A stretch of DNA of 64,000 bases, taken from NCBI GenBank assembly GCA_037147175.1, contig JBAWVS010000001.1:1-64000 (forward strand), given 5' to 3'. The position numbers and the translations under genes were made by a program. The stretch comes from a bacterium (GTDB lineage Bacteria; Cyanobacteriota; Vampirovibrionia; Gastranaerophilales; UBA9971). The number at the start of each line of letters is the position of its first letter. Position 1 is the first letter of the stretch. The notes under the pieces were generated by a model that did not search any database, was not told the DNA's origin, and worked only from the letters and a program-made list of their open reading frames with translations. Shown here one piece after another: positions 54,400 through 62,726 of the stretch.

Positions 54400-54624
54400 A
54401 TGTATTTTGCAAAAACAGATAAATGGTATTTAGAAAGAGTTATTTGGCTTATTGCAGGAACTATCACAATAATAAGTGCTGTTCTTTCATACTTTGTAAG
54501 TCCATATTGGCTTATTTTAACTGCATTAGTCGGACTTAATCTTATAATATTTGCTTTTACAGGTTTCTGTATTATGGCAAACTTGCTTGTTAAATTAGGA
54601 TTTAAGTCAGGAATACAAAATTAA
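54400..54624 (+). CDS. DUF2892 (YgaP-type) inner membrane protein
   Basis: 74 aa with two membrane helices (about 15-31 and 35-58). The pattern ERVIWLIAGTITIISAVLSY, then LIIFAFTGFCIMANLLVKLG matches DUF2892, which in YgaP is joined to a rhodanese domain. No rhodanese is present here. It starts 2 bp after the permease stop, in the same operon. Confidence 0.8.
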   Translation: MYFAKTDKWYLERVIWLIAGTITIISAVLSYFVSPYWLILTALVGLNLIIFAFTGFCIMANLLVKLGFKSGIQN

Positions 54625-54643
54625 GATAAAAGAGGAAATAAAC

Positions 54644-55081
54644 ATGAGTAAATTTACACAACTTGCAAAAGAACATTATGAAAAGGGCAGTTCTTGTTCA
54701 GAGGCTGTTATTAAAGCAGCACACGACTGTGGTATTTATAAATCTGACAATATAGAAGAAATCCATAAAATTGCTTCAATGTTTTCAGGGGGAATGTCGA
54801 GCGGTTGTGTTTGCGGTGCCGTTGCAGGGGCACAAATAGTGCTTGGCTGTGTATTTGGCAAAAATTCCACAGGAAATACTAATTTAAACAGAACTGTTGC
54901 GAGTGATTTTATAAAAAAGTTTAAAGAAAAAAGAAAAGTAACTTGCTGTACTTCTTTAAGTGCTCCGTACAAAAATAATCCCACTGAACGCAGAAAAAAC
55001 TGTGTTTCTATAGTTGAAGAATCTGCACAAATTCTTGAAAATCTTGTAAATATCTACTCAAAAGAAGAAATTAATGTTTGA
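54644..55081 (+). CDS. C_GCAxxG_C_C family redox-type protein
   Basis: 145 aa. Conserved Cys sites in order: GSSCSEAV near residue 17, GCVCGAVAGAQIVLG near 55, CC near 101 and NCVSIVEESA near 119. This is the spacing of the C_GCAxxG_C_C family, thought to be a redox or metal-binding protein. GAGGAAA precedes the ATG. It overlaps the next gene by 8 bp. Confidence 0.85.
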   Translation: MSKFTQLAKEHYEKGSSCSEAVIKAAHDCGIYKSDNIEEIHKIASMFSGGMSSGCVCGAVAGAQIVLGCVFGKNSTGNTNLNRTVASDFIKKFKEKRKVTCCTSLSAPYKNNPTERRKNCVSIVEESAQILENLVNIYSKEEINV

Positions 55082-56072
55082 GATTAAGAAATATTTAAGC
55101 GGTTTAATTCTTGTAGCTGTACTTACAACTTTGGCTGTTTATATTCAAAATATTCCGTTAGTTAAAAGTTTAAGCCTGAGTGCGATTATTATTGCAATAC
55201 TTCTCGGAATGCTGATAAAAAATACTATCGGCACAAAAGAGATTATGAACGAAGGCATTAAACTCTGCTCTAAAAAAGTATTAAGACTTGCGATAATCCT
55301 GTTGGGTTTTAAACTAAGCCTTTTAGAAGTTTCTAAACTCGGCTTTAAAGCCGCAATAATTATTCTTATAATCACTTCAGCTACTTTGATTTTTACAAGG
55401 TATCTCGGTAAAAAACTTAATATATCTCGCAGTTTATCAATTCTAATCGGTGCAGGTACTTCAATTTGCGGAGCTTCTGCAATAGTTGCAGTAAACGCTG
55501 TTACTAAGTCAGAAAATGAAGAAGATGTTGCATTTGCTGTCGGCATAGTAACAATTTTTGGAACAGTATTTATGCTTTTCTATCCGGTTTTATTTCACGT
55601 TTTTCATATAAATACAATTTTTTATTCGTTATGGGCAGGAAGTTCTATTCATGAAGTTGCTCAAGTTGTAGCGGCAGGTTTTGCTGCGTCAAATCAGGCA
55701 GGAACTTTTGCTACTGTGGTTAAACTTACAAGAGTATTGCTTATAGTTCCTGTTACAATTCTTTTAAGCATAAGAGAATCTAAAAGAAAGAATTCAGATA
55801 AATTCAGCTTTAAAAATATAACAATACCTTGGTTTGTGTTGATGTTTTTGGGAGTAATAATAATAAATTCGCTAAATATAATTCCGCAGAATATATCAAA
55901 AAGCTTAATAAATATTGATAATTATCTAATGACCGCAGCTATGATCGGATTAGGACTTGAAACAAGTTTGTCAGGAATGAAAAAAACAGGACTCAAACCA
56001 ATATATCTGGGAGCTATTTCATCTGTATTTATCTCTGTTTTTAGCATAATAGTCATTTTCTTCATTAAATAA
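55074..56072 (+). CDS. YeiH/UPF0324-family membrane permease (putative sulfate exporter)
   Basis: 332 aa, about ten membrane helices. Family blocks: KVLRLAIILLGFKLSL, IGAGTSICGASAIVAVNAVT, SIHEVAQVVAAGFAAS and MIGLGLETSL. Members are annotated as sulfate or sulfonate exporters, with limited proof. The 8-bp overlap with the Cys-rich protein suggests linked function in sulfur or redox stress. Last gene of the efflux cluster. Confidence 0.87.
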   Translation: MFEIKKYLSGLILVAVLTTLAVYIQNIPLVKSLSLSAIIIAILLGMLIKNTIGTKEIMNEGIKLCSKKVLRLAIILLGFKLSLLEVSKLGFKAAIIILIITSATLIFTRYLGKKLNISRSLSILIGAGTSICGASAIVAVNAVTKSENEEDVAFAVGIVTIFGTVFMLFYPVLFHVFHINTIFYSLWAGSSIHEVAQVVAAGFAASNQAGTFATVVKLTRVLLIVPVTILLSIRESKRKNSDKFSFKNITIPWFVLMFLGVIIINSLNIIPQNISKSLINIDNYLMTAAMIGLGLETSLSGMKKTGLKPIYLGAISSVFISVFSIIVIFFIK

Positions 56073-56094
56073 TTTAAAATAGTTTTTTATTTAC

Positions 56095-56361
56095 CTAAAA
56101 GTCAAAAGCACTCATTTTCAGGCATTGTTCAAGCTCATAGCGGTCAATATGGCTTTTTAAAAGATATCCGATTATTAAAGAGCTGGAGATTACATCTTTT
56201 ACGCTAATATCAACGTTATTTCTTGCCATATCAAGTAACTCAGCATAATCATTTATAGCCTGAAGAACTTCTAAATTCATTCTTTCTTCCATTAATTTCT
56301 CAGTTTTCTTAGATTTCTCAAGGCTAGTAAAGAATTTTTTTATTTGTTTCCTTAAGCTCAT
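56095..56361 (-). CDS. Small helical hypothetical protein
   Basis: 88 aa from the ATG at 56361 (GGGG upstream). Lys/Glu-rich N-terminus, then NLEVLQAINDYAELLDMARNNVDISVKDVISSSLIIGYLLKSHID, mostly helical. Not recognised. The 56,362-56,538 gap holds a 28-codon fragment (56,462-56,547, plus strand) that resembles a gene end without a start. Confidence 0.5.
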   Translation of the reverse strand: MSLRKQIKKFFTSLEKSKKTEKLMEERMNLEVLQAINDYAELLDMARNNVDISVKDVISSSLIIGYLLKSHIDRYELEQCLKMSAFDF

Positions 56362-56538
56362 TTTATTTAACCCCAATGAGGATATTAATATGCTTGAGTT
56401 ATACCCTTAAGCGTGATTTTTTAAACAGTTTTTAATTTATTTCCGTACGTAATTGGTTAGGTTCCAGACAAGAGCTATGAACCTGTGTTATCAGAAGAAG
56501 AGAAAATGTTATTACAGAATTTGGAAAACTCTTTTCTT

Positions 56539-57135
56539 TTATTTTGACTTCATCCTGACAAAATCTAATAGTAATTTAAACTGACCGTTGTCAGCTGCTT
56601 TTAATGCTTGAATATATTTATTTCTTAACTCTGAAGATTCAAGAAGACTGCCTTCTCCCCAAGAAAACCGAGGCTGCCCTAAGTCTTTCATTAAAATATC
56701 TGTCATTAACCTTGAATGCCTGCCATTCCCATTTGGAAAAGGATGAATCCATACTAAACGGTGATGAAACCTTGCCCCTATTTCATCAGGTGGATAAGTT
56801 TCATTTTCAATCCAGCATTTTGTATCTTCGAGGAGATTTCTAAGATCATTTACTATTTGCCAAGCAGGAACTCCTATGTTTCTTTCCGTTGTTCGAAATC
56901 TTCCTGCCCAACTCCAAACATCTCCGAACATTTTTTTATGAAGTTTTTTAATAAAATCTTCTGTTAAAATATTTTTTTGTTTTCTGCTAAAAACCCATTT
57001 TTCAGCATTTAATATCCCTGCACGTTCAATTTCATTAAGCTCTTTTCTTAATGTAATCCATGTAGGAATCAATTCATTTTTTTCTTCTTCCGTTAAAGGC
57101 GTTGAAGATTCATCAACTTCAAATAAATTATCCAT
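56539..57135 (-). CDS. Fic-domain protein, 'mobile mystery protein B'
   Basis: 198 aa. The Fic active motif is intact: HPFPNGNGRHSR near residue 131, with catalytic His. VWSWAGRFRTTERNIGVP is typical of the family TIGR02613. Fic enzymes transfer AMP or a related group to target proteins. The ATG overlaps the stop of the partner HTH gene by 1 bp. The pair behaves like a toxin-antitoxin or addiction system on mobile DNA, by inference. Confidence 0.88.
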   Translation of the reverse strand: MDNLFEVDESSTPLTEEEKNELIPTWITLRKELNEIERAGILNAEKWVFSRKQKNILTEDFIKKLHKKMFGDVWSWAGRFRTTERNIGVPAWQIVNDLRNLLEDTKCWIENETYPPDEIGARFHHRLVWIHPFPNGNGRHSRLMTDILMKDLGQPRFSWGEGSLLESSELRNKYIQALKAADNGQFKLLLDFVRMKSK

Positions 57136-57596
57136 TACTCTTCATCCCATAATCTTGCCGTAGAGCCGCTGAGTAGCTCTTGGACAAGAGTTTCAATTTC
57201 ATTATGTGTATTACTGACTGAAGCTTGATTTTCGAGCCTCATAGTGTGTTCTGCTTTATTTAATAATGTCATTGCCTTTTTCTTAGCTTGTTCATGTACC
57301 ATTGATTCTAAATCTTGTTCAGGTACGAGTGCATATACGAATCTACAACCTAATGCCTCTGCAACACTTTCTATAGTATTAAGTTTTAAATTTCCTAAAA
57401 CTTCATCTTTTTCAATTGCTATTACTCTTGGTTGAGCAACATTCAATCTTTTTGCCAGTTGAGCTGTAGTCATCCCTAGTGCATTACGAATAGCCCTTAT
57501 CCATCCTTTTTGAGGACGTACAAAAATGCTTAAATTTTTAATTTCTGAAAACTTTGCATCAAGATGTTTTCTTGCTATTTTACTACTGTTGCCCAT
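57135..57596 (-). CDS. HTH regulator, 'mobile mystery protein A'
   Basis: 153 aa. XRE-type HTH GWIRAIRNALGMTTAQLAKRLNVAQPRVIAIEKDEV followed by the diagnostic ALGCRFVYALVPEQDLE and a long C-terminal helix, as in TIGR02612. It is first in the pair with the Fic gene. Three evenly spaced ATAACCTATA repeats lie directly upstream, the likely autoregulatory sites. Confidence 0.88.
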   Translation of the reverse strand: MGNSSKIARKHLDAKFSEIKNLSIFVRPQKGWIRAIRNALGMTTAQLAKRLNVAQPRVIAIEKDEVLGNLKLNTIESVAEALGCRFVYALVPEQDLESMVHEQAKKKAMTLLNKAEHTMRLENQASVSNTHNEIETLVQELLSGSTARLWDEE

Positions 57597-57600
57597 AATG

Positions 57601-57682
57601 ATAACCTATACATTATTTTATTCTTTATTTATTATAACCTATAGATTATTAATGTCAATAAATATTATAACCTATATATTAT
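57601..57682. promoter_or_regulatory. Three operators with 33-bp period
   Basis: ATAACCTATA-N-ATTAT occurs at 57,601, 57,634 and 57,667, exactly 33 bp apart (about three helical turns), so a protein would bind the same face. They run from 5 bp upstream of the HTH gene start. Each is partly dyad (TATAACCTATA..TTATA). Confidence 0.65.
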
Positions 57683-57776
57683 AATATTTATTTAAGGAGT
57701 TAATTGTAAAAAATAGTAAATATTATGATAAAATCGTTACTTAAGTTCATGAATCATAAAAAATTATAAAAAACCG

Positions 57777-57794
57777 CCGTCTAAATCCCGTCTA
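57777..57794 (+). promoter_or_regulatory. Right arm-type integrase site of element 2
   Basis: CCGTCTAAATCCCGTCTA, identical to 28,166-28,183 at the other end and in the same orientation. It contains two CCGTCTA words 11 bp apart. It lies about 120 bp inside attR. Confidence 0.6.
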
Positions 57795-57913
57795 ATTGAA
57801 TAAATTTTGCTTTAGTTTGCGGTAATTATATAAAAACAACAAAAAAATGGAATTTCAAGATATTTGTAGATTACAGCAAGCCAAATGGCAGCAAAAGCAA
57901 GTATATAGCGACT

Positions 57914-57955
57914 TTGGGGTGGTAGGGGTCGCAGGTTCAAATCCTGTCGTTCCGA
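57914..57955 (+). repeat. attR: distal copy of the tRNA-Pro 3' end
   Basis: 42 bp identical to 17,829-17,870, followed by TTCTTTTTT, which also follows the tRNA. It is the right boundary of the 40-kb insertion; core chromosome resumes with the permease gene a few bases later. Confidence 0.9.
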
Positions 57956-57962
57956 TTCTTTT

Positions 57963-58994
57963 TTAAGCTTCCATCAGATTAATTTTTTTTAAATAAAGCT
58001 CTTGAACCAATACACAAATAGAAGCCGCGAGAGCCGGTGACAAAATTATTCCAAATAGACCTAACGTGCTTCCCGCTATTAAAATAGCTGAAATTATAAT
58101 TATAGGATGGAGTTCAAGGAATTTACCAAGAATTAAAGGCATTAATAAAACATTTTCAACACGATGTATTACAAAATATGCAACTACTACATATAAAGCG
58201 AGCCATGGATTATCAGCAAGAGCTACTATAATTGCAGGAAGGGTAGCTATTATGGGTCCGACAATCGGTACTATTTCCAGAAGTCCCGCTATTAAACCTA
58301 ATAAAAAGGCAAATTTGATACCCACAATCGCCAAACTAAGAGATGAAAGTACACCGACAGCCAACATAAGCAAAAGCTCCCCTCTTACATAACCGCCAAC
58401 TTTTTTTGAAATTGTAGCAATTATAAATTCGGTTTTTTCTCTGTAGTTAAATGGGAAAAACCTTAAAACACCCGTTTTTATTTCTTCTTTATCAAGAAGA
58501 AGGAATAATACCAGTACTGCAAGTGTAAATGTCATTATAATTCCGGCAAAAATATTGACTGTAAGACTTATTGATTGATTTACTATATCTTTGCTAAAAG
58601 CAGTTATATTTGTAAATGCCTGCGAATAATCAGGAATATAGCCGGTACTTTCTATTAAAACTTCTCCTTTATCAATTAAAAATTGAACATGCGTCCAATA
58701 TTTAGGGAAATCTTTAACGAATTCTTGTGTTTGATCCGTTAAAATTGCAAAAAACGGTACTGAAAGAATAGATAAAATCGTTAGTCCAACAAGATAAATT
58801 ATTCCAACTGCAATGCCTCGTTTCATTCTTTTGCTCATCCAGTCAACAGTGGGATAAAGAGCGCTTGCAATTACAAAAGACGCAAATAAAAGCAAAATAA
58901 CATCTTTTGTGTGGTAAATAAAAATAACCAGAAGAGTAAACGCTATTAAAGCTGCGATGCTTTTAGGAGAAATTATTATCTTTAAAGAACTCAT
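57963..58994 (-). CDS. AI-2E (YdiK/PerM)-type membrane transporter
   Basis: 343 aa, about eight membrane helices: two at the N-terminus, a soluble segment (about 75-150), and a C-terminal group containing GLLEIVPIVGPIIATLPAIIVAL, the family signature. These proteins are proposed exporters of autoinducer or other solutes; the substrate is uncertain. It lies 21 bp after the phosphorylase gene and is the last gene of a five-gene run. Confidence 0.87.
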   Translation of the reverse strand: MSSLKIIISPKSIAALIAFTLLVIFIYHTKDVILLLFASFVIASALYPTVDWMSKRMKRGIAVGIIYLVGLTILSILSVPFFAILTDQTQEFVKDFPKYWTHVQFLIDKGEVLIESTGYIPDYSQAFTNITAFSKDIVNQSISLTVNIFAGIIMTFTLAVLVLFLLLDKEEIKTGVLRFFPFNYREKTEFIIATISKKVGGYVRGELLLMLAVGVLSSLSLAIVGIKFAFLLGLIAGLLEIVPIVGPIIATLPAIIVALADNPWLALYVVVAYFVIHRVENVLLMPLILGKFLELHPIIIISAILIAGSTLGLFGIILSPALAASICVLVQELYLKKINLMEA

Positions 58995-59015
58995 AATGTC
59001 TTTCCTTTTTGATAA

Positions 59016-60320
59016 TCACTCTATCACTTTAATTATTAAATCCGGTATTTGAGGCTTTTCAAAAGAAATTTCGTAAGCCTGATTTAAAAGTTCCTTTGCA
59101 TTTTGACCTGATTCTTCAGAATTTGCGTAAATTTTAGCTAAAGGCTCACCTTTAGTTATCGGATCACCTGTTTTTTTGTATAAACGTACGCCCGCTGTGT
59201 AATCTATGGGATCTTCTTTCTTTTCTCTTCCTGTTCCAAGAGCTTTGCTGGCTTTTGCTACGGTAAGCGCATCAAGTCTGTTTATATATCCTGAAGACTC
59301 AGAAACAAGCTCATATTCAAACTTTGTTCTGATTAAAATATCAGGATCTTCCAAATATGAAACATCTCCATTTTGAGCTTTAATAATTTGTTTGAATTTT
59401 TCAAAAGCACTGCCATCTTTAAGTTTTTGGGCTAATAATTCTTTTCCTTCTTCTATAGTTTTAACTTTGCCTGCTTTGATAAGACTAATGGCTCCAAGAT
59501 ATAAGCAAAGTTCGGTTAAATCAGAAGGACCTTTGTTTTGAAGAGTTTTAACAGATTCGTAAACTTCAATACCGTTTCCTACTGTGTTTCCAAGAGGCTG
59601 CTCCATTGATGTAATTACGCATATAACAGGTTTCTCCGCTCTTTTGCCTATTTCTGTCATTGTAACGGAAAGTTTTTCGGCTTCCTCAAGAGTTTTCATA
59701 AAAGCGCCGCTTCCGCATTTTACATCAAGAACTATAATATTTGAGCCTGCAGCAAACTTTTTAGATACTACAGAAGCTGCTATTAAAGGAATACTGTCAA
59801 TGGTAGAAGTAACATCCCTTAATTCATAGATTTTTTTGTCAGCAGGAGTGAGATTAGCAGTCTGAGAAACAATTGCAGCTCCGACATTTTTTACCTGATT
59901 TATAAATTCTTCGTTAGAAAGCGAAGCTCTAAACCCTTTTATTGATTCAAGTTTATCAATAGTGCCACCTGTAAAACCAAGCCCTCTTCCGGAAATCTTA
60001 GCAACGGGGATACCGGCAGCTGCTAGAAGTGCAGCTAAAATAAGAGTTGTTTTATCACCGACACCACCTGTACTGTGTTTGTCAACAATAACATCTCCCA
60101 AATCACTTAAATCAATGATATCTCCTGAATTTACGATAGCTTGAGTAAGCATATAGCTTTCATCGAAATTCATGCCTTTTAAGCAAACAGCCATGAGCCA
60201 CGCAGAAAGCTGGTAATCAGGAACAGTACCATCAAGGATTCCTTTTGTAATAAAATTTATTTCTTCTTGAGAATTAGCATTTCCGCTTTTTTTTATAGCT
60301 ATAATGTCTACCATTCTCAT
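59016..60320 (-). CDS. Pyrimidine-nucleoside / thymidine phosphorylase
   Basis: 434 aa. It cleaves pyrimidine nucleosides with phosphate. Family blocks: VDKHSTGGVGDKTTLILAALLAAAG (phosphate site), ISGRGLGFTGGTIDKLESI and LDVKCGSGAFMKT. Whether it is thymidine-specific (DeoA) or broad (Pdp) cannot be settled by eye. It follows pdxA by 41 bp in the same direction. Confidence 0.93.
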   Translation of the reverse strand: MRMVDIIAIKKSGNANSQEEINFITKGILDGTVPDYQLSAWLMAVCLKGMNFDESYMLTQAIVNSGDIIDLSDLGDVIVDKHSTGGVGDKTTLILAALLAAAGIPVAKISGRGLGFTGGTIDKLESIKGFRASLSNEEFINQVKNVGAAIVSQTANLTPADKKIYELRDVTSTIDSIPLIAASVVSKKFAAGSNIIVLDVKCGSGAFMKTLEEAEKLSVTMTEIGKRAEKPVICVITSMEQPLGNTVGNGIEVYESVKTLQNKGPSDLTELCLYLGAISLIKAGKVKTIEEGKELLAQKLKDGSAFEKFKQIIKAQNGDVSYLEDPDILIRTKFEYELVSESSGYINRLDALTVAKASKALGTGREKKEDPIDYTAGVRLYKKTGDPITKGEPLAKIYANSEESGQNAKELLNQAYEISFEKPQIPDLIIKVIE

Positions 60321-60361
60321 AATACAGATTTATTCCTGTTTTATCTTTCCGAAGAATTTTA

Positions 60362-61384
60362 TTATACTCTTATTTTATTAACTGTAAAAGCTTTATTTGT
60401 ATTTAAACTTAGTCTGTTTGCCAAATTAATTGCTTCCAGCATGCTTTGATAATTTGCCTTATTTTGTCCTGCAATATCATATGCCGTCCCATGACTGGGA
60501 GAAGTCCTCAGTACAGTAAGGTTTATCGTGGTATTTACGGCTTTATCCATTGCAAGCATTTTAACAGGAATCAAACCTTGATCATGATAGCAAGCTATAT
60601 AAGCATCATAAGGCAAAGCTTCCCCTCTCAGGTACGAATTTGCTGCTTTTGCCCATAAAGTATCTGCCGGAAAAGAACCTTCTATGGATATTTTATGTTC
60701 GTTTTTAAGATTATTTAGTGCAGGTTTAATTAAACAATTTTCTTCATTTCCCAATAAACCGTTCTCGCCTGCATGAGGATTTAATCCGCAAATCGCAATT
60801 CTCGGGTTAGTTAATTTAAAATCTTTAATTAAAGAATTATTTAAAGCTAAAATTGATTTTATAATGCCTTTTGTAGTTAATGAAGAAGCAATAGCATCAA
60901 GCTTAATATGTCGTGTAAGCAGCATTACCCTTAAATTTTCTGCAACAAAAAGCATTTCAGGGCTTGCATCCGGGTCAGTTCCTAAAAATTTTTCTAAAAT
61001 TTCTGTTTGACCTGTGTAATGATAACCGGCATTGTTAATCGCCTCTTTTGATAAAGGAGCTGTAACTATAGCCTTAATCTTTTCTTTATTTGCAAGTTCG
61101 CACGCTGTTTTAAGAGAAAGAAAAGAATGTTCTCCTGCTTCTACAGTTGGTTTTCCGATTATAATTTTTGAAACATCAAGCGGAATATTAAAAAATTCAA
61201 TTTCATCAGGTAAATTAAAACCCAATTCGGCGGCAGTGTTAAAAAGTAAATTTGTATTTCCTATAAGTATAATTTCATCCGGACTCACAGAAAGATTCGG
61301 GGAATTAAGCGCCTTAATTATTATTTCAGGACCAATCCCGCCCACATCGCCTATTGTTATTGCTATTTTTTTGCTGCGTTCCAT
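60362..61384 (-). CDS. PdxA-family 4-phospho-hydroxy-acid dehydrogenase
   Basis: 340 aa. Metal-binding and substrate motifs: TAPLSKEAINNAGYHYTGQTE, GLNPHAGENGLLG, ACYHDQGLIPVKML and TSPSHGTAYDIAG. PdxA acts in pyridoxal phosphate synthesis. The next gene upstream is a DUF1537 kinase, and such pairs (PdxA2 with DtnK/OtnK) degrade D-threonate or D-erythronate instead. Context favours that role, but both remain possible. Confidence 0.85.
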   Translation of the reverse strand: MERSKKIAITIGDVGGIGPEIIIKALNSPNLSVSPDEIILIGNTNLLFNTAAELGFNLPDEIEFFNIPLDVSKIIIGKPTVEAGEHSFLSLKTACELANKEKIKAIVTAPLSKEAINNAGYHYTGQTEILEKFLGTDPDASPEMLFVAENLRVMLLTRHIKLDAIASSLTTKGIIKSILALNNSLIKDFKLTNPRIAICGLNPHAGENGLLGNEENCLIKPALNNLKNEHKISIEGSFPADTLWAKAANSYLRGEALPYDAYIACYHDQGLIPVKMLAMDKAVNTTINLTVLRTSPSHGTAYDIAGQNKANYQSMLEAINLANRLSLNTNKAFTVNKIRV

Positions 61385-61413
61385 TATTTCCTCAAGATGA
61401 CAAAAAAGAAAAC

Positions 61414-62706
61414 CTAGGGCTGATGCTGCTTAAAGTATTTAAGAATGCTTACCAGCGTGTTTGGCATTCCAAAGTTGCCTGATTTTGTAACAATCCATTG
61501 AGCATCCAGGTCAAGACAAAGAGGAATTGCAGGTTCAACTTCGTCAATAAGTTGTAATTGCTTGCTTCCTATAGCATTGCAGCACTTATATGACGTTTCT
61601 CCTCCAATGGTAAGAAAGATAAGGTTTTGTTTTTTAATGACTTTATTGCTTAAATTTGCCAGATAGTCAGTAATAATTCTGGAAATCTTTTCTTTTTCCA
61701 TACCCAATTCTTTAAGTTTTTCTTCTTCATCTTCATCAGAAACATTAATATGCACTGCAACGATTTTTTCTGTTTCAAGATGCTCTAAAATTCTTTTTAC
61801 AAGCTCTTCAGAAGGTTCTAAAAGTACGTCTTCCAACGAAAGCTCGAGTACATAAGAGTCAAACTCGTCAGATTCCGCGAGTTTTTTAATCTGTGTCTTG
61901 GAAAGACTTGCCATACTTCCTGAAACAATAAGAACAGGAAGCTTTGGAATGACTTTAGGGATATGCTGGTATTTTGTATCGGGAAGCCATGATTTTGTAA
62001 GTACTTGTGCAAGACCGGCAGAACCGCAAGGAAGAAGGTTATAGTTTGATTTTTCAATAGCGAGGGCTATTTGTTCCATATCTGTTGTAGAAACGGCATC
62101 AACAACAATGAGTTTTTTCCCTTCTTTGACAAGCCTGTTAAGTTCTAACAGCACGGGACCTGCACCTTTCATAACCGTTATTAGCTGAATATGACCGATG
62201 ATTTCATCATTATCCGCCTGTTGTTTTAAAAGAGTCGGTATATGCGACTGAAATATAGGAGAATGCGGATCTCTGGCAACTTCAGTTCTTTCAAGAGGAA
62301 CCCCTTTTAAAAGATGATAACCTCCTACGGTTGTTCTTCCTTCAGCGGGGAAAGCAGGAACTATAACAGCAGCATCGCCTTTCATTGTGTTTAACACAGC
62401 CAAAGTTTCTTTTGCCACATTACCTCTTAATGTTGAATCTATTTTTTTATAGATATATTCTGCATTAAAATTATTTATAAGTTTTTGAGTTGCATCAGTA
62501 ACTACTTCACAAGCTTCTTTGGCAGGTTTATTTCTTGTTTCAGTACTTATAGACCATGCCTGAGTGTTGGATTTTCCTGAAGGTTCTATAGTGTAATCAA
62601 GCAAAATCTGGATATTACAGCCTTTTAAGTGAAATTGCAAAGCAGTATCATTTGCACCGGTTAAATCATCGGCAATTATACCGATAGTTTTACTTTTTAA
62701 AGTCAA
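61414..62706 (-). CDS. Four-carbon acid sugar kinase (DUF1537)
   Basis: 430 aa. N-terminal domain GIIADDLTGANDTALQF, then YKKIDSTLRGNVAKE; the C-terminal nucleotide-binding domain has IFLTIGGETSYKC and WIVTKSGNFGMPN. These kinases phosphorylate D-threonate, D-erythronate or similar acids. It is 29 bp before pdxA, supporting a two-step path to dihydroxyacetone phosphate. It is 20 bp after ssb. Confidence 0.85.
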   Translation of the reverse strand: MTLKSKTIGIIADDLTGANDTALQFHLKGCNIQILLDYTIEPSGKSNTQAWSISTETRNKPAKEACEVVTDATQKLINNFNAEYIYKKIDSTLRGNVAKETLAVLNTMKGDAAVIVPAFPAEGRTTVGGYHLLKGVPLERTEVARDPHSPIFQSHIPTLLKQQADNDEIIGHIQLITVMKGAGPVLLELNRLVKEGKKLIVVDAVSTTDMEQIALAIEKSNYNLLPCGSAGLAQVLTKSWLPDTKYQHIPKVIPKLPVLIVSGSMASLSKTQIKKLAESDEFDSYVLELSLEDVLLEPSEELVKRILEHLETEKIVAVHINVSDEDEEEKLKELGMEKEKISRIITDYLANLSNKVIKKQNLIFLTIGGETSYKCCNAIGSKQLQLIDEVEPAIPLCLDLDAQWIVTKSGNFGMPNTLVSILKYFKQHQP

Positions 62707-62726
62707 TTATTTTCTCCTTAATAGAA

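Larger units (their letters stand above)
28117..57955 (-). mobile_element. Integrative element 2 (about 29.8 kb)
   Basis: Bounded by the att copies at 28,074-28,116 and 57,914-57,955. Its integrase is the first gene at the left end. The 18-bp CCGTCTAAATCCCGTCTA occurs near both ends (28,166 and 57,777). It carries a methyltransferase, a DUF4373 protein, ArdC, a second recombinase, a two-component/exported protein module, an efflux/redox cluster and the HTH-Fic pair. No relaxase, secretion or capsid genes are seen, so it looks like a genomic island or a reduced ICE. Confidence 0.85.

Noticed and set aside
56462-56547. 28-codon fragment reading VPDKSYEPVLSEEEKMLLQN
   Set aside because: A stop codon lies immediately upstream and no start is available; perhaps a gene remnant but too short to assign.
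57601-57682. Evenly spaced repeats as a CRISPR array
   Set aside because: Only three copies of about 16 bp with short AT-rich gaps and no cas genes; the position before an HTH gene fits operators better.
28117-57955. Prophage
   Set aside because: A DUF4373 protein and a methyltransferase are phage-like, but no capsid, portal, terminase, tail or lysis gene is present.
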